Origin: Marinobacter qingdaonensis
GTDB lineage: Bacteria; Pseudomonadota; Gammaproteobacteria; Pseudomonadales; Oleiphilaceae
Assembly (NCBI RefSeq): GCF_034555935.1
Contig: NZ_JAYDCJ010000003.1
Coordinates: 2,170,001 to 2,234,000 of the forward strand
Length of the DNA stretch: 64,000 nt
Direction: 5' to 3'
Shown here: one piece after another, positions 19,947 to 28,785 of the stretch
Layout of the letters: every line of letters begins with the position of its first letter
Position numbering within the stretch: the first letter of the stretch is position 1
Notes under the pieces: generated by a model
The model's database searches: none
Told to the model about the DNA's origin: nothing
What the model saw: only the letters and a program-made list of their open reading frames with translations
Translations under genes and position numbers: made by a program

Positions 19947-20552
19947 ATGAACGACGCCCTGCAAGAGATTCACGACTTCCTGCCTTGCCGCACGCCGCAG
20001 CAATGGATCGACAATGCCCTGGCGAATCAGGGCCTGATGCTGATCGATCATGCCCATTGCGAAAAGAAGGCGGCGTCCACGGCGCTCAGCCTGATGTACC
20101 GCTACGTCGACAACACCGACCTGCTGAACAAGATGTCCCGGCTCGCCCGGGAAGAGTTGCGGCACTTCGAGCAGGTACTGGCGATCATGAAAAAGCGCGG
20201 GGTGCAGTACGATCACCTGACTCCGGCCCGGTACGCCGCCGGCCTGCGCCAGGAAGTGCGCTCGGAGGACCCCGGGCGTTTGGTGGATGTATTGATCGTC
20301 GGCGCCATCATTGAGGCCCGCTCCTGCGAGCGCTTCGCCGCCCTGGCACCGCACCTGGACGACAAGCTGACGGATTTCTACAACAGTCTGCTGAAATCCG
20401 AGGCGCGCCATTACCAGGACTACCTGAAGCTGGCGGAGCAGGCCAACGGCGGCCCGGTCACCGATCGGGTGCAGACTTTTCTCGCCATCGAACATGGCCT
20501 GATCATTGAGCCGGACACCGAATTCCGGTTCCACAGCGGCCCGGTGCACTGA
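19947..20552 (+). CDS. miaE: tRNA-(ms2io6A37) hydroxylase MiaE
   Basis: MiaE is a ferritin-like diiron monooxygenase that hydroxylates ms2i6A at position 37 of tRNAs reading U-starting codons. Four-helix-bundle iron ligands are visible in REELRHFEQV, GAIIEARSCERF and KSEARHYQDYL. The protein has 201 residues from ATG 19947. A TATACT box at 19908-19913 may be its -10. It is divergent from acnB and convergent with the LysR gene, one base away. Confidence 0.92.
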   Translation: MNDALQEIHDFLPCRTPQQWIDNALANQGLMLIDHAHCEKKAASTALSLMYRYVDNTDLLNKMSRLAREELRHFEQVLAIMKKRGVQYDHLTPARYAAGLRQEVRSEDPGRLVDVLIVGAIIEARSCERFAALAPHLDDKLTDFYNSLLKSEARHYQDYLKLAEQANGGPVTDRVQTFLAIEHGLIIEPDTEFRFHSGPVH

Positions 20553-20553
20553 G

Positions 20554-21435
20554 CTAGAGCCGGCGGCACAGCTCCATCCAGGCGTCGATGCCGGCACTGC
20601 GGTATTTCTGCTTATGCAGGATGAAGTAGAACTGCCGGTCGAACTGCCGGTGCTCGGGCACTTTCAGCGGCACCAGGCTGCCCCGGCGGAAGGCGTCTTC
20701 CAGCACCACCTCCGACAGGCAGCCAATGCCCAGGTTGGTTTCCACCGCGCGCTTGATCGCCTCGGTGTGTTCCAGCTCCAGCAGCACGTTCAGGTCGGAC
20801 AGCAGGCCGTGCATGCCGCGCTCGAAACTTTGCCGGGTGCCGGAGCCCTGTTCCCGCATGATCCAGGTGGCCTGGCGCAGGTCGTCGTCGGTCAGGGTTC
20901 CCTTGGTGGCAAACGGGTGCTCCGGTGAGCAGAACACCACCAGCTCGTCGCCGCGCCAGGGCAGGACTTCCAGTTCCGAGGAATGCAGCTCACCCTCGAT
21001 CAGGCCGATGTCCAGTTCGAAGTCCCGCACCCGTCGGGCGATGGTGCTGGTGTTAGCCACCTCCAGGGACACCTTGGGGTGGGTCGGGGTGTTCATGTAG
21101 TCGGCCATGACGCCCACCGCCAGGTAGTTGCCGATGGTCAGGGTAGCACCCACCTTCAGGGCGCCGACTTCCGAATGCTTGCTGAACGCCTGTTCCAGCT
21201 CATTGGCCTGGGCCAGTACCGCCTCCACCTTGGGCCGGTATAGACGACCGAGCTCGTTCAGTTGCAGCCGTTTACCGACCCGGTCGAACAGCTGGATGTC
21301 GAACTGGTTCTCCAGTTCTTTCAGGGCGCTGCTGGCGGCGGACTGGGACATGGCCAGGGATTCCGCGGCGCGGGTGATGTTCTGGAAATGGGCCGCGGCG
21401 AGGAAGACTTCCAGCTGGCGGAAACTGTATTTCAT
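20554..21435 (-). CDS. finR: LysR-family regulator, FinR-like
   Basis: The 293-residue protein has an N-terminal winged helix (FRQLEVFLAAAHFQNITRAA...SQSAASSALKELE) and a LysR substrate domain. It is divergent from fpr across a 141-nt gap, the same arrangement as finR/fpr in Pseudomonas, where FinR activates fpr under superoxide or redox stress. The function is assigned from this pairing together with the family; the symbol is tentative. Confidence 0.82.
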   Translation of the reverse strand: MKYSFRQLEVFLAAAHFQNITRAAESLAMSQSAASSALKELENQFDIQLFDRVGKRLQLNELGRLYRPKVEAVLAQANELEQAFSKHSEVGALKVGATLTIGNYLAVGVMADYMNTPTHPKVSLEVANTSTIARRVRDFELDIGLIEGELHSSELEVLPWRGDELVVFCSPEHPFATKGTLTDDDLRQATWIMREQGSGTRQSFERGMHGLLSDLNVLLELEHTEAIKRAVETNLGIGCLSEVVLEDAFRRGSLVPLKVPEHRQFDRQFYFILHKQKYRSAGIDAWMELCRRL

Positions 21436-21576
21436 GATCGGCTATCCTAAATCGACTGGCTCGAATAAGGTTATGAGAATATCCCATTTTCCCGATAGGT
21501 TAGTCCTGCGGTAAACTTTCCGCAATTCAATTTCGAACACATCGCATACAGGCGAAACGAGCAGGACGAGGTTTAC

Positions 21577-22347
21577 ATGAGCAACCTGATTAAAGAAACA
21601 GTGACCAGCGTACACCACTGGAACGATACCCTGTTCAGCTTCAAGACCAGTCGCGATCCCGGGTTTCGTTTCAAGAACGGCCACTTCGTGATGATTGGCC
21701 TGGAAACCGACGGCAAGCCGCTGATGCGCGCCTACAGCATTGCCAGCGCCAACTACGAGGAAGAGCTGGAGTTCTTTTCCATCAAGGTGCAGGACGGCCC
21801 GCTGACCTCCCGTCTGCAGAAGATCAAGCCGGGCGACGAGATCCTGGTGAGCCGCAAGCCCACCGGTACCCTGGTGATGGACAACCTGCTGCCGGGCAAG
21901 AACCTCTGGCTGATCAGCACCGGCACCGGTCTGGCGCCGTTCATGAGCATCATCAAGGATCCGGAGGTCTATGAGGCCTACGACAAGGTCATCCTGACCC
22001 ACGGCGTGCGCTACGTGTCCGAGCTGGCCTACCAGAAAGACATCGAAGATCTGCCGGAAAACGAATTCTTCGGTGAGATGGTCCAGGGCAAGCTGAAGTA
22101 CTACCCAACCGTGACCCGCGAGGAGTTCCGCAACCAGGGTCGTCTGACCGACGCCATGGAAAGCGGCAAGATCACCGAGGATCTGGGGCTGGAGGATTTT
22201 GATCTGGAGAACGACCGCTTCATGATCTGCGGCAGCCCGAGCATGCTCAAAGACACCTGCGCCATCCTCAACAAGATGGGCTTCAAGGAAGCCCGCGGTG
22301 GTGAGATGGGTCATTACGTGATCGAGCGGGCGTTTGTCGAGCAGTAA
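21577..22347 (+). CDS. fpr: Ferredoxin/flavodoxin-NADP+ reductase
   Basis: Fpr is a 256-residue FAD enzyme that passes electrons between NADPH and ferredoxin or flavodoxin, supporting Fe-S repair and oxidative stress defence. The FAD motif RAYSIAS and the NADP-site TGTGLAPFMS are present, and the C-terminal VIERAFVEQ is typical of bacterial subclass enzymes. It is monocistronic, closed by a terminator at 22376-22409, and probably controlled by the divergent LysR gene. Confidence 0.94.
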   Translation: MSNLIKETVTSVHHWNDTLFSFKTSRDPGFRFKNGHFVMIGLETDGKPLMRAYSIASANYEEELEFFSIKVQDGPLTSRLQKIKPGDEILVSRKPTGTLVMDNLLPGKNLWLISTGTGLAPFMSIIKDPEVYEAYDKVILTHGVRYVSELAYQKDIEDLPENEFFGEMVQGKLKYYPTVTREEFRNQGRLTDAMESGKITEDLGLEDFDLENDRFMICGSPSMLKDTCAILNKMGFKEARGGEMGHYVIERAFVEQ

Positions 22348-22375
22348 GTCGCCGCCGGCAACGCGCCCACATCGA

Positions 22376-22409
22376 GAGCCCCGGAGCGAAAGCCCGGGGC
22401 TTTCTTTTT
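22376..22409 (+). terminator. Terminator after fpr
   Basis: AGCCCCGG (22377-22384) pairs with CCGGGGCT (22394-22401), with TTTCTTTTT after the stem. Confidence 0.85.
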
Positions 22410-22475
22410 GGTGTTGCCCCGGCGGATGCCGCTATAGTCGAGGAAACGACGACTTCTGACCGCACGGAGGTGGGG

Positions 22476-24050
22476 GTGAGCAGACAAGCTGGTATGGGGC
22501 CGATTCCGGGATTTCTGATTGCGCTGGTGGCCGGTGCAGCCGTGGGCAGCGTGGTGCAGACCCAGTTCAATCTGCTGGCGCTGCAACAGCTGGGCGTGGA
22601 GATTGCCCTGGCTACCCGGTTGTCGGCCACCGCGCAGGATCTGCTGCACTTTGCCCCGCTGTACGCCGCTGTCTTCGGAGTCAGCTTTCTTGCATCCACC
22701 CTGATTACCGGGGCCGCCCTGAAACTGCTGGGCTGGCCTGCCCGCAGTTTCTTTCACGCCCTGGGGGCGGCCATCGGCCTGTGGCTGACCTTCACGCTGG
22801 TCAACACCTTTGCGCCCATGCCGACGCTGATTGCCGCCACCCGCACGAGCACGGGGCTTGCGGCCATGGCGCTGGCGGCGGCCTTCGCCGGCTGGCTGTA
22901 CGCCCGCCTGACCGCAACTCGAGCCGGCGCCACTGGCGGTGACGCGCCAGTGTGGCTGCTGGCGGCGCTGGCGGGCGCGCCCGGTCTGGCACCGGAGGCC
23001 CAGGCTCAAACCGCCGCCCACTACCAGATCCAGGAACTGGCCGTCGGGCTGAGCCATCCCTGGTCACTGGCGTTTCTGCCCGATGGCGGCGCCCTGATTA
23101 CCGAGCGGTCGGGCCAGCTGCGCCGGTTGACCCCGGACGGCGCTTTGTCTGACGCGCCGATTGCCGGCGTTCCGCCGGTGTTCGTGTCCGGACAGGCGGG
23201 GCTGTTCGATGTGACGCTGGCGCCGGACTTTCCCGACAGTCGGCTGGTGCTGCTGTCCTACGCCTGTGGCACCGCCTCCGCCAATCATCTGTGCCTGGCC
23301 CGGGCCCGACTCGGAGCGCAACGTCTGGAACAGGTGACCGAGATTTTCCGCACTCATCCGGCCAAGCGTGGCAACGCCCATTACGGCGGGCGCATGGCCT
23401 GGCTGCCCGATGGCTCCTTGGTGGTGGGGCTGGGTGACGGGTTCGATTACCGGGAACAGGCCCAGATACTGGGTAACCATCTGGGCAGCCTGGTGCGGCT
23501 GTGGCCGGACGGTTCGGTGCCCGACGACAACCCGCTGGTGTCCGAGCCGGGCGCGCGGCCCGAAATCTACAGCTACGGCCACCGGAATGTGCAGGGGCTG
23601 GTCTACGATCCGGTGGGCGAGCGCCTGATCAGTCACGAGCACGGGCCGCGGGGCGGCGATGAAATCAACCTGATCCGTCCCGGCGCCAATTACGGCTGGC
23701 CGGTGGTCAGCTTCGGTCGGGACTACACCGGAGCCCTGGTTACGCCGTTTACCGAGCGCGCGGGTATGGCGCCACCGCTGCTGCAGTGGACGCCGTCCAT
23801 TGCCCCCTCCGGCATGACGCTGTACCGGGGCGAACTGTTTCCCCAGTGGCAGGGCGACCTGTTGATCGGGGCTCTGGCTGAGCGCAGTGTCCATCGGGTC
23901 TCCCTGGCTGGCGGCCAGGCCCGGGACGTTGAGGTCCTCTTTCAGGAACTGGAGGCCCGCATTCGGGATGTCATCACCGGCCCCGACGGCGCCCTGTACC
24001 TGCTGACCGACAGCGAAAACGGTCAACTCCTGCGCATTGCCCCCAAGTGA
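22476..24050 (+). CDS. PQQ-type soluble aldose sugar dehydrogenase fused to a membrane domain
   Basis: The 524-residue protein has two parts. Residues 1 to about 150 are hydrophobic with roughly four predicted membrane helices and match no family I recognise. After a short linker ending APEAQAQT, residues about 180-524 form the GSDH/YliI-like beta-propeller: LSHPWSLAFLPDG, NAHYGGRMAWLPDG, YSYGHRNVQGL, HEHGPRGGDEINLI and GANYGWP. YliI oxidises aldose sugars with PQQ in the periplasm. No pqq genes are in the window. GTG 22476 is preferred over GTG 22470 because GGAGG at 22466-22470 is then correctly spaced. Confidence 0.82.
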   Translation: MSRQAGMGPIPGFLIALVAGAAVGSVVQTQFNLLALQQLGVEIALATRLSATAQDLLHFAPLYAAVFGVSFLASTLITGAALKLLGWPARSFFHALGAAIGLWLTFTLVNTFAPMPTLIAATRTSTGLAAMALAAAFAGWLYARLTATRAGATGGDAPVWLLAALAGAPGLAPEAQAQTAAHYQIQELAVGLSHPWSLAFLPDGGALITERSGQLRRLTPDGALSDAPIAGVPPVFVSGQAGLFDVTLAPDFPDSRLVLLSYACGTASANHLCLARARLGAQRLEQVTEIFRTHPAKRGNAHYGGRMAWLPDGSLVVGLGDGFDYREQAQILGNHLGSLVRLWPDGSVPDDNPLVSEPGARPEIYSYGHRNVQGLVYDPVGERLISHEHGPRGGDEINLIRPGANYGWPVVSFGRDYTGALVTPFTERAGMAPPLLQWTPSIAPSGMTLYRGELFPQWQGDLLIGALAERSVHRVSLAGGQARDVEVLFQELEARIRDVITGPDGALYLLTDSENGQLLRIAPK

Positions 24051-24073
24051 ACGGCGCTGCTGGCGCTTGCGGG

Positions 24074-25132
24074 TCAGGCCCGGGCGGCCAGGCGCCTTGC
24101 CGACCGCAGCTCGGCCAGCAGCTCATCCCCAGGCCAGCGTCGCCGGGTGACTTCGCACTGGTGCACCAGCTCAGTCAGGCACCGGTTGATCGGGGCCGTC
24201 CGGCCCAGAGACTGGGCCAGCCGAACCACCTCGCCGTTGATATAGTCCACCTCGGTGGGCCGGCCCGCTTCCAGGTCCTCCCACATGGACGAACGCGCCA
24301 CCGGATCAATCGCCAGCATCCGGCTGGCCAGCCGATTAAAGGCCCAGTTTGGCAAGGCCATTACCCGCGGCACCAGGCTCATAGGCAGGGCGGTCAGCTT
24401 GACGGTCTGAATCCCGGCCTGGGCCAGCAGCTCCAGGGTCTCCCGCTGCGCCAGGGCCAGGCAGCGCCGGTAGTCCCGATCCGATAACTCCTCCAGCAGC
24501 GGTACGTTCGACAGGGCGTTGATCGGGTTGTTTAGGTTCAGCAGCAGCTTGGACCAGAGCACCGAGAGCATGTCGTCACGCAGCTCCAGCGCCAGGCCGC
24601 TGCGCGCGAACGTCGGGAGCAGGGCGTCCAGGCCATCGGTGCGGGCGGCCATCAGGTGGCCCTCGGTGCCGTGGTGAAAGTGGCCGGGCTGTTTCTGGAC
24701 CACGTTGAACGGCACCATGCCGGCACTGACACTCGCCCCCGGCAATCGGCTCTCGAGAACGGCCGCATTGGAAATGCCATTCTGCAGGCTAATGACCGGC
24801 GTTCCCGGACGCAGATGCGGCGCCAGGCTTTCGCCGGCATTGGCCGTGGCGGCGGATTTGACGGTGACCAACACCAGGTCTGCGTCTGCGACAACCGAGG
24901 CGTCCTCGGTGAACTGGTCCGGGGTCAGGTGGGTTTCGGAGCGGTAACCTTGGTAATCGGTCAATACCAGCGGATGCGCCATCAGTATGTCACGGAGCCG
25001 ACGGCGGCCGACCAAGGTGACGTTGGCACCGCTGGCGAGCAGGCGGCCACCGACGTAGCAGCCGACACTGCCAGCGCCGAACACCACTATGCGAGGGTTC
25101 GGCACGGCATCGGGGGTGACAGTCCGGGTCAT
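24074..25132 (-). CDS. panE: 2-dehydropantoate 2-reductase family protein
   Basis: The 352-residue protein has the NAD(P) fold IVVFGAGSVGCYVGGRL, TVKSAATANAG, SLQNGISNAAVLE, and the catalytic-domain WSKLLLNLNNPINALSNVP, all typical of ketopantoate reductase, which makes pantoate for CoA. It is longer than E. coli PanE (303 residues) and standalone, so a related ketoacid reductase role is possible. It is convergent with the PQQ-type dehydrogenase gene, 23 nt away. Confidence 0.78.
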   Translation of the reverse strand: MTRTVTPDAVPNPRIVVFGAGSVGCYVGGRLLASGANVTLVGRRRLRDILMAHPLVLTDYQGYRSETHLTPDQFTEDASVVADADLVLVTVKSAATANAGESLAPHLRPGTPVISLQNGISNAAVLESRLPGASVSAGMVPFNVVQKQPGHFHHGTEGHLMAARTDGLDALLPTFARSGLALELRDDMLSVLWSKLLLNLNNPINALSNVPLLEELSDRDYRRCLALAQRETLELLAQAGIQTVKLTALPMSLVPRVMALPNWAFNRLASRMLAIDPVARSSMWEDLEAGRPTEVDYINGEVVRLAQSLGRTAPINRCLTELVHQCEVTRRRWPGDELLAELRSARRLAARA

Positions 25133-25332
25133 TGGAGTTCCTGTTTTGGCGTTGTTGTTGGGACCTGGGAAGCCTGTCCCGGCTGCGCGGATAAGTCAAT
25201 TTGGTTTCTGTCCAAATCGTAAGCCGAAGGGTGTTTCCGAGCTTCGCCACTGCTTCATAATGACTCTTTTCCGAACCGTGAGGGCGGCAGCCGGCCGGCC
25301 CCGTTCGGGCACATGAGATGGAGGTTCAGGCG

Positions 25333-26217
25333 ATGGATAGACGAATGTTGTGGGTGCTGGCGGCCGCGCTGCTGCTGGTCGGGTGCGACGCGCCCGGCAA
25401 TGGCGGTCCGGAGGCCGGCGCCGAGTCGGAAGTCTCCGAGGCGGAGTCAGCCGAGCCGGATATCTCGGTCACCCTGAAGCCGGCCCAGATGAAATGGGTG
25501 GGGGCGCAGATTTTCCGCAACGAATGCGCCGGCCAGCTCGATTGCCTGGTGCATTGGAATGAGGGCGAGGCCTTCCCGTCTCTGGGAATCGGTCACTTCA
25601 TCTGGTACCCGAAAGGGGTGGAGGATCGCTTCATCGAGAGCTTCCCGGCGCTGATCCAGTATATGGTGCAGCGCCAGGCACCAGTGCCGGACTGGTTGCG
25701 CAAACTCGAACCCTTCGATGCGCCCTGGCCGGACCGGCAGGCCTTTCTGGCGGCCCAGGACTCGGTGGAAGTTGCCGAATTGCGGTCGTTCCTGGCGGGC
25801 ACCCAGGGCCTGCAGGCGGAGTTTATCGTGCGCCGGGCCAAGCAATCTCTGACCGATGTGGTGGCCGAAGCCCCGGCGGATCAGCGGGCCTCGGTGCGGA
25901 CCCGGCTCAAGGCTCTGGCAGCCACGCCGGGCGGTATCTACGCCCTGATGGATTACGTCAACTTCAAGGGCGAGGGGCTGTCCCGGATGGAGCGGTACAA
26001 GGGGCAGGGCTGGGGCCTGCTGCAGGTCTTGTTGGCCATGGAAGCGGACACCGCCGGTAAGCCGGCGCTGGACCGATTCCGGGAGGCGGCGGCAACGGTG
26101 CTCAAGCGCCGGGCGGCCAACGCGGAAAACCCGATCGAACGGGAGCGGTGGCTGGAAGGCTGGCTGAAGCGATTGGAGAGCTATCGGGAGCCTGTCGACA
26201 TGCCGGCGTCCACATAA
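25333..26217 (+). CDS. Lipoprotein of unknown function with a lysozyme-like motif
   Basis: The 294-residue protein has a lipoprotein signal ending LLLVGC (Cys18), with Asp at +2, which in E. coli keeps lipoproteins in the inner membrane. An acidic linker (about residues 20-50) leads to a globular domain. Near its start WNEGEAFPSLGIGHFIW resembles the Glu...GIGH catalytic segment of T4-type lysozymes (GH24), and further on are ALMDYVNFKGEG and KGQGWGLLQVL. I do not recognise a named family; muramidase-like activity is only an inference. GGAGG at 25320-25324 supports ATG 25333. The next genes, aapJQMP, are 262 nt away and probably unrelated. Confidence 0.75.
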   Translation: MDRRMLWVLAAALLLVGCDAPGNGGPEAGAESEVSEAESAEPDISVTLKPAQMKWVGAQIFRNECAGQLDCLVHWNEGEAFPSLGIGHFIWYPKGVEDRFIESFPALIQYMVQRQAPVPDWLRKLEPFDAPWPDRQAFLAAQDSVEVAELRSFLAGTQGLQAEFIVRRAKQSLTDVVAEAPADQRASVRTRLKALAATPGGIYALMDYVNFKGEGLSRMERYKGQGWGLLQVLLAMEADTAGKPALDRFREAAATVLKRRAANAENPIERERWLEGWLKRLESYREPVDMPAST

Positions 26218-26479
26218 ATTTCTGGAAAAAACTAGTTGAAAACATGAAGTTTGATCTACTTTGTTATGGTACGGTTCGTAATTCTTGCTCCAGGACAGGG
26301 CGAGCGATTTGGACCTGCGCGCCGTTGGTGCGCCGGTTCGCTCATTTCATCCGGCCTTGGCAAGGATTGCGGCTTGTTGGAAGACAATAAATACAAATAA
26401 TCAAATACTTACCGCGCATGGCTTGCAAATTGCTGAAGAGCTTTCGCGAAGTAACCAACAGATGTTTGGAGACACTATA

Positions 26480-27508
26480 ATGAAGAAGACGAAATCGATT
26501 GCGCTGGGGATGGCATTGGCAGTGGGCGCCTTCACGGCGACCGGTGCGATGGCCGCGACGACCCTTGAAAACGTCAAGCAGAAAGGCCACCTGCAGTGTG
26601 GTGTTACCAGCGGCCTGCCAGGCTTTTCCCAGCCGGACGAAAAGGGCAACTGGACTGGCATCGACGTCGACACCTGTCGCGCCGTAGCAGCCGCCATCTT
26701 CGGTGATGCCAAGGCCGTCGAATTCACTCCGCTGACCGCCAAGGAACGCTTCACCGCACTGCAGTCCGGTGAAATCGACATGCTGTCCCGGAACACCACC
26801 TGGACCCTGACCCGCGACGCGTCCCTGGGCCTGAACTTCGCCGGCGTGAACTACTACGACGGCCAGGGCTTCCTGGTGAACAAGGACATCGGCGTCGATG
26901 ACGCCACCCAGCTGGACGGTGCCACCGTGTGTATCCAGGCAGGTACCACCACCGAGCTGAACCTGTCCGACTACTTCCGCGCCAAGGGTATGGAATTCAA
27001 GCCGATCGTATTCGATACCTCCGAGCAGACCGTTCAGGGTTTCTCCGCCGGTCGCTGTGACGTGCTGACTTCCGACCGCTCCCAGCTGGCAGCCCTGCGC
27101 TCCAAGCTGCAGGACCCGAGCTCTGCCATCATCCTGCCCAACACCATTTCCAAGGAGCCTCTGGGCCCGGTGGTTCGTCAGGGTGATGACCAGTGGTTCA
27201 ACATCGTGAAGTGGGTGCTGTCCGTGCAGATCAACGCCGAAGAGCTGGGTGTGACCATGGACAACGTCGACGAGATGGCCAAATCTTCCGACAATCCGAA
27301 CATCCAGCGCCTGCTGGGCACCGACGGCGACATGGGCGCCAAGTTGGGCCTGCCGGCTGACTTCGGCCACAAGGTCGTCAAGCTGGTGGGTAACTACGGC
27401 GAGATGTATGACCGCAACGTCGGCCCGGACACCCCGCTGGGTCTGGACCGCGGCATCAACGCCCTGTGGACCGAAGGCGGCATCCTGTATGCCCCGCCGG
27501 TCCGGTAA
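26480..27508 (+). CDS. aapJ: General L-amino acid ABC transporter, binding protein
   Basis: AapJ is the periplasmic receptor of the AapJQMP/BztABCD uptake system. The 342-residue protein has a signal peptide (cleavage near AMA-A, residue 24), then LENVKQKGHLQCGVTSGLPGFS, the typical start of the family, and GIDVDTCRAVAAAIFGD. ATG 26480 follows GGAGA at 26468-26472. A long 5' region (26218-26479) precedes it, and a strong hairpin lies between it and aapQ. Confidence 0.93.
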   Translation: MKKTKSIALGMALAVGAFTATGAMAATTLENVKQKGHLQCGVTSGLPGFSQPDEKGNWTGIDVDTCRAVAAAIFGDAKAVEFTPLTAKERFTALQSGEIDMLSRNTTWTLTRDASLGLNFAGVNYYDGQGFLVNKDIGVDDATQLDGATVCIQAGTTTELNLSDYFRAKGMEFKPIVFDTSEQTVQGFSAGRCDVLTSDRSQLAALRSKLQDPSSAIILPNTISKEPLGPVVRQGDDQWFNIVKWVLSVQINAEELGVTMDNVDEMAKSSDNPNIQRLLGTDGDMGAKLGLPADFGHKVVKLVGNYGEMYDRNVGPDTPLGLDRGINALWTEGGILYAPPVR

Positions 27509-27524
27509 GACCAGAAAGCACGCA

Positions 27525-27548
27525 GGGGCGCCCCATCCGGGGCGCCTC
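27525..27548 (+). other. Strong RNA hairpin between aapJ and aapQ
   Basis: GGCGCCCC (27527-27534) and GGGGCGCC (27539-27546) pair perfectly over an ATCC loop. No T run follows, so it is not a full terminator. A stem at this place commonly protects the receptor mRNA from 3' decay or lowers read-through, giving more binding protein than permease. Confidence 0.6.
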
Positions 27549-27597
27549 CTGTGATCTCTGATGAAGTAAGTTGCAGGGAAGCTTTCCGGGAAATTGC

Positions 27598-28785
27598 ATG
27601 AAAAAACAAACAATCGATACCAAACCAGCGGGGCCAAAACCCTGGTATGACCCGCGGGTTCGCTCCATATTCTTTCAGATCGTTGCCATCGCCCTGGTGT
27701 TCTGGGGTGGCTGGACGCTGGTAGACAACACGCTCGCCAACATGGAGAGCCGGGGTATCAGCACCGGTTTCGGTTTCCTTGAGGAAACCGCCGGGTTCGG
27801 CATCATCATGAGCCTGATTCCCTACGACGCCACCATGTCCTACGGCCGTACCTTCTGGGTGGGTCTGACCAACACCCTGCTGGTGTCTGCCATGGGGATT
27901 GTTGCGGCCACCATCCTCGGTTTCATCATCGGCGTGGCGCGTCTGTCCAGTAACTGGCTGGTGGCCAAGGTGTCACTGGTCTACATCGAAGTGATCCGCA
28001 ACATTCCGTTGCTGCTCCAGATTTTCTTCTGGTATTTCGCGGTCCTCGGGGCTTTGCCGTCGCCGCGGCAGAGCATCGACGTGGGCGGCACCATGTTCCT
28101 CAACAACCGGGGCCTGTACGTTCCCGAGCCGCTGACCCAGGACGGCTTTGGCCTGGTCTGGGGTGCCATTCTGGTGGCCATTGCCGCGGTGGTGGGTATT
28201 CGGATCTGGGCCAAGAAGCGCCAGGTGGCGACCGGGCAGATTTTCCCTACCTTCAAGGTGGGGGTGGCGATCCTGGTGCTGCTGCCGGCACTGGCCTATT
28301 TCGCCGCGGGTGGCCCGCTGCAATGGGAGTTTCCTGAGCTCAAGGGCTTCAACTTCCGCGGTGGCATTACCATCATTCCGGAACTCGCCGCACTGTGGCT
28401 GGCCCTGTCGTTGTACACCGCCAGTTTCATTGCCGAGATTGTCCGCTCAGGGATCCTGTCCGTCAGCAAGGGCCAGACCGAAGCGTCCAAAGCCCTCGGC
28501 CTGCCTAATGGCCTGACCCTGCGTCTGGTGGTGATCCCCCAGGCCATGCGGGTGATCATTCCACCCCTGACCAGTCAGTACCTGAACCTGGCCAAGAACT
28601 CCTCGCTCGCAACCGCCATCGGGTATCCCGATCTGGTCGCCGTGTTCATGGGGACGACCCTGAACCAGACCGGGCAAGCGGTTGAGGTGGTCGCCATTAC
28701 CATGGCGGTGTATCTCACCATCAGCCTGTCGATCTCGTTGTTCATGAACATCTACAACCGGGCCGTGGCGATTAAGGAGCGATGA
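27598..28785 (+). CDS. aapQ: General L-amino acid ABC transporter, permease AapQ
   Basis: This 395-residue inner-membrane permease has an N-terminal helix, then the split HisM-type domain with a long insert usual for AapQ/BztB. The EAA-type loop is in SKGQTEASKALGLPNGLTLRLVVIPQAMRVIIPPL. I use ATG 27598 (MKKQTIDTKP); a TTG at 27571 is also in frame but less likely. Its stop overlaps the aapM start in ATGATGA, indicating coupling. Confidence 0.92.
   Translation: MKKQTIDTKPAGPKPWYDPRVRSIFFQIVAIALVFWGGWTLVDNTLANMESRGISTGFGFLEETAGFGIIMSLIPYDATMSYGRTFWVGLTNTLLVSAMGIVAATILGFIIGVARLSSNWLVAKVSLVYIEVIRNIPLLLQIFFWYFAVLGALPSPRQSIDVGGTMFLNNRGLYVPEPLTQDGFGLVWGAILVAIAAVVGIRIWAKKRQVATGQIFPTFKVGVAILVLLPALAYFAAGGPLQWEFPELKGFNFRGGITIIPELAALWLALSLYTASFIAEIVRSGILSVSKGQTEASKALGLPNGLTLRLVVIPQAMRVIIPPLTSQYLNLAKNSSLATAIGYPDLVAVFMGTTLNQTGQAVEVVAITMAVYLTISLSISLFMNIYNRAVAIKER

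Noticed and set aside
26362..26385. A sigma-54-like TTGGCAAG...TTGCGG sequence upstream of aapJ
   Set aside because: The distance between the GG and GC elements is off by about one base from the strict -24/-12 spacing, so I do not call it a promoter.
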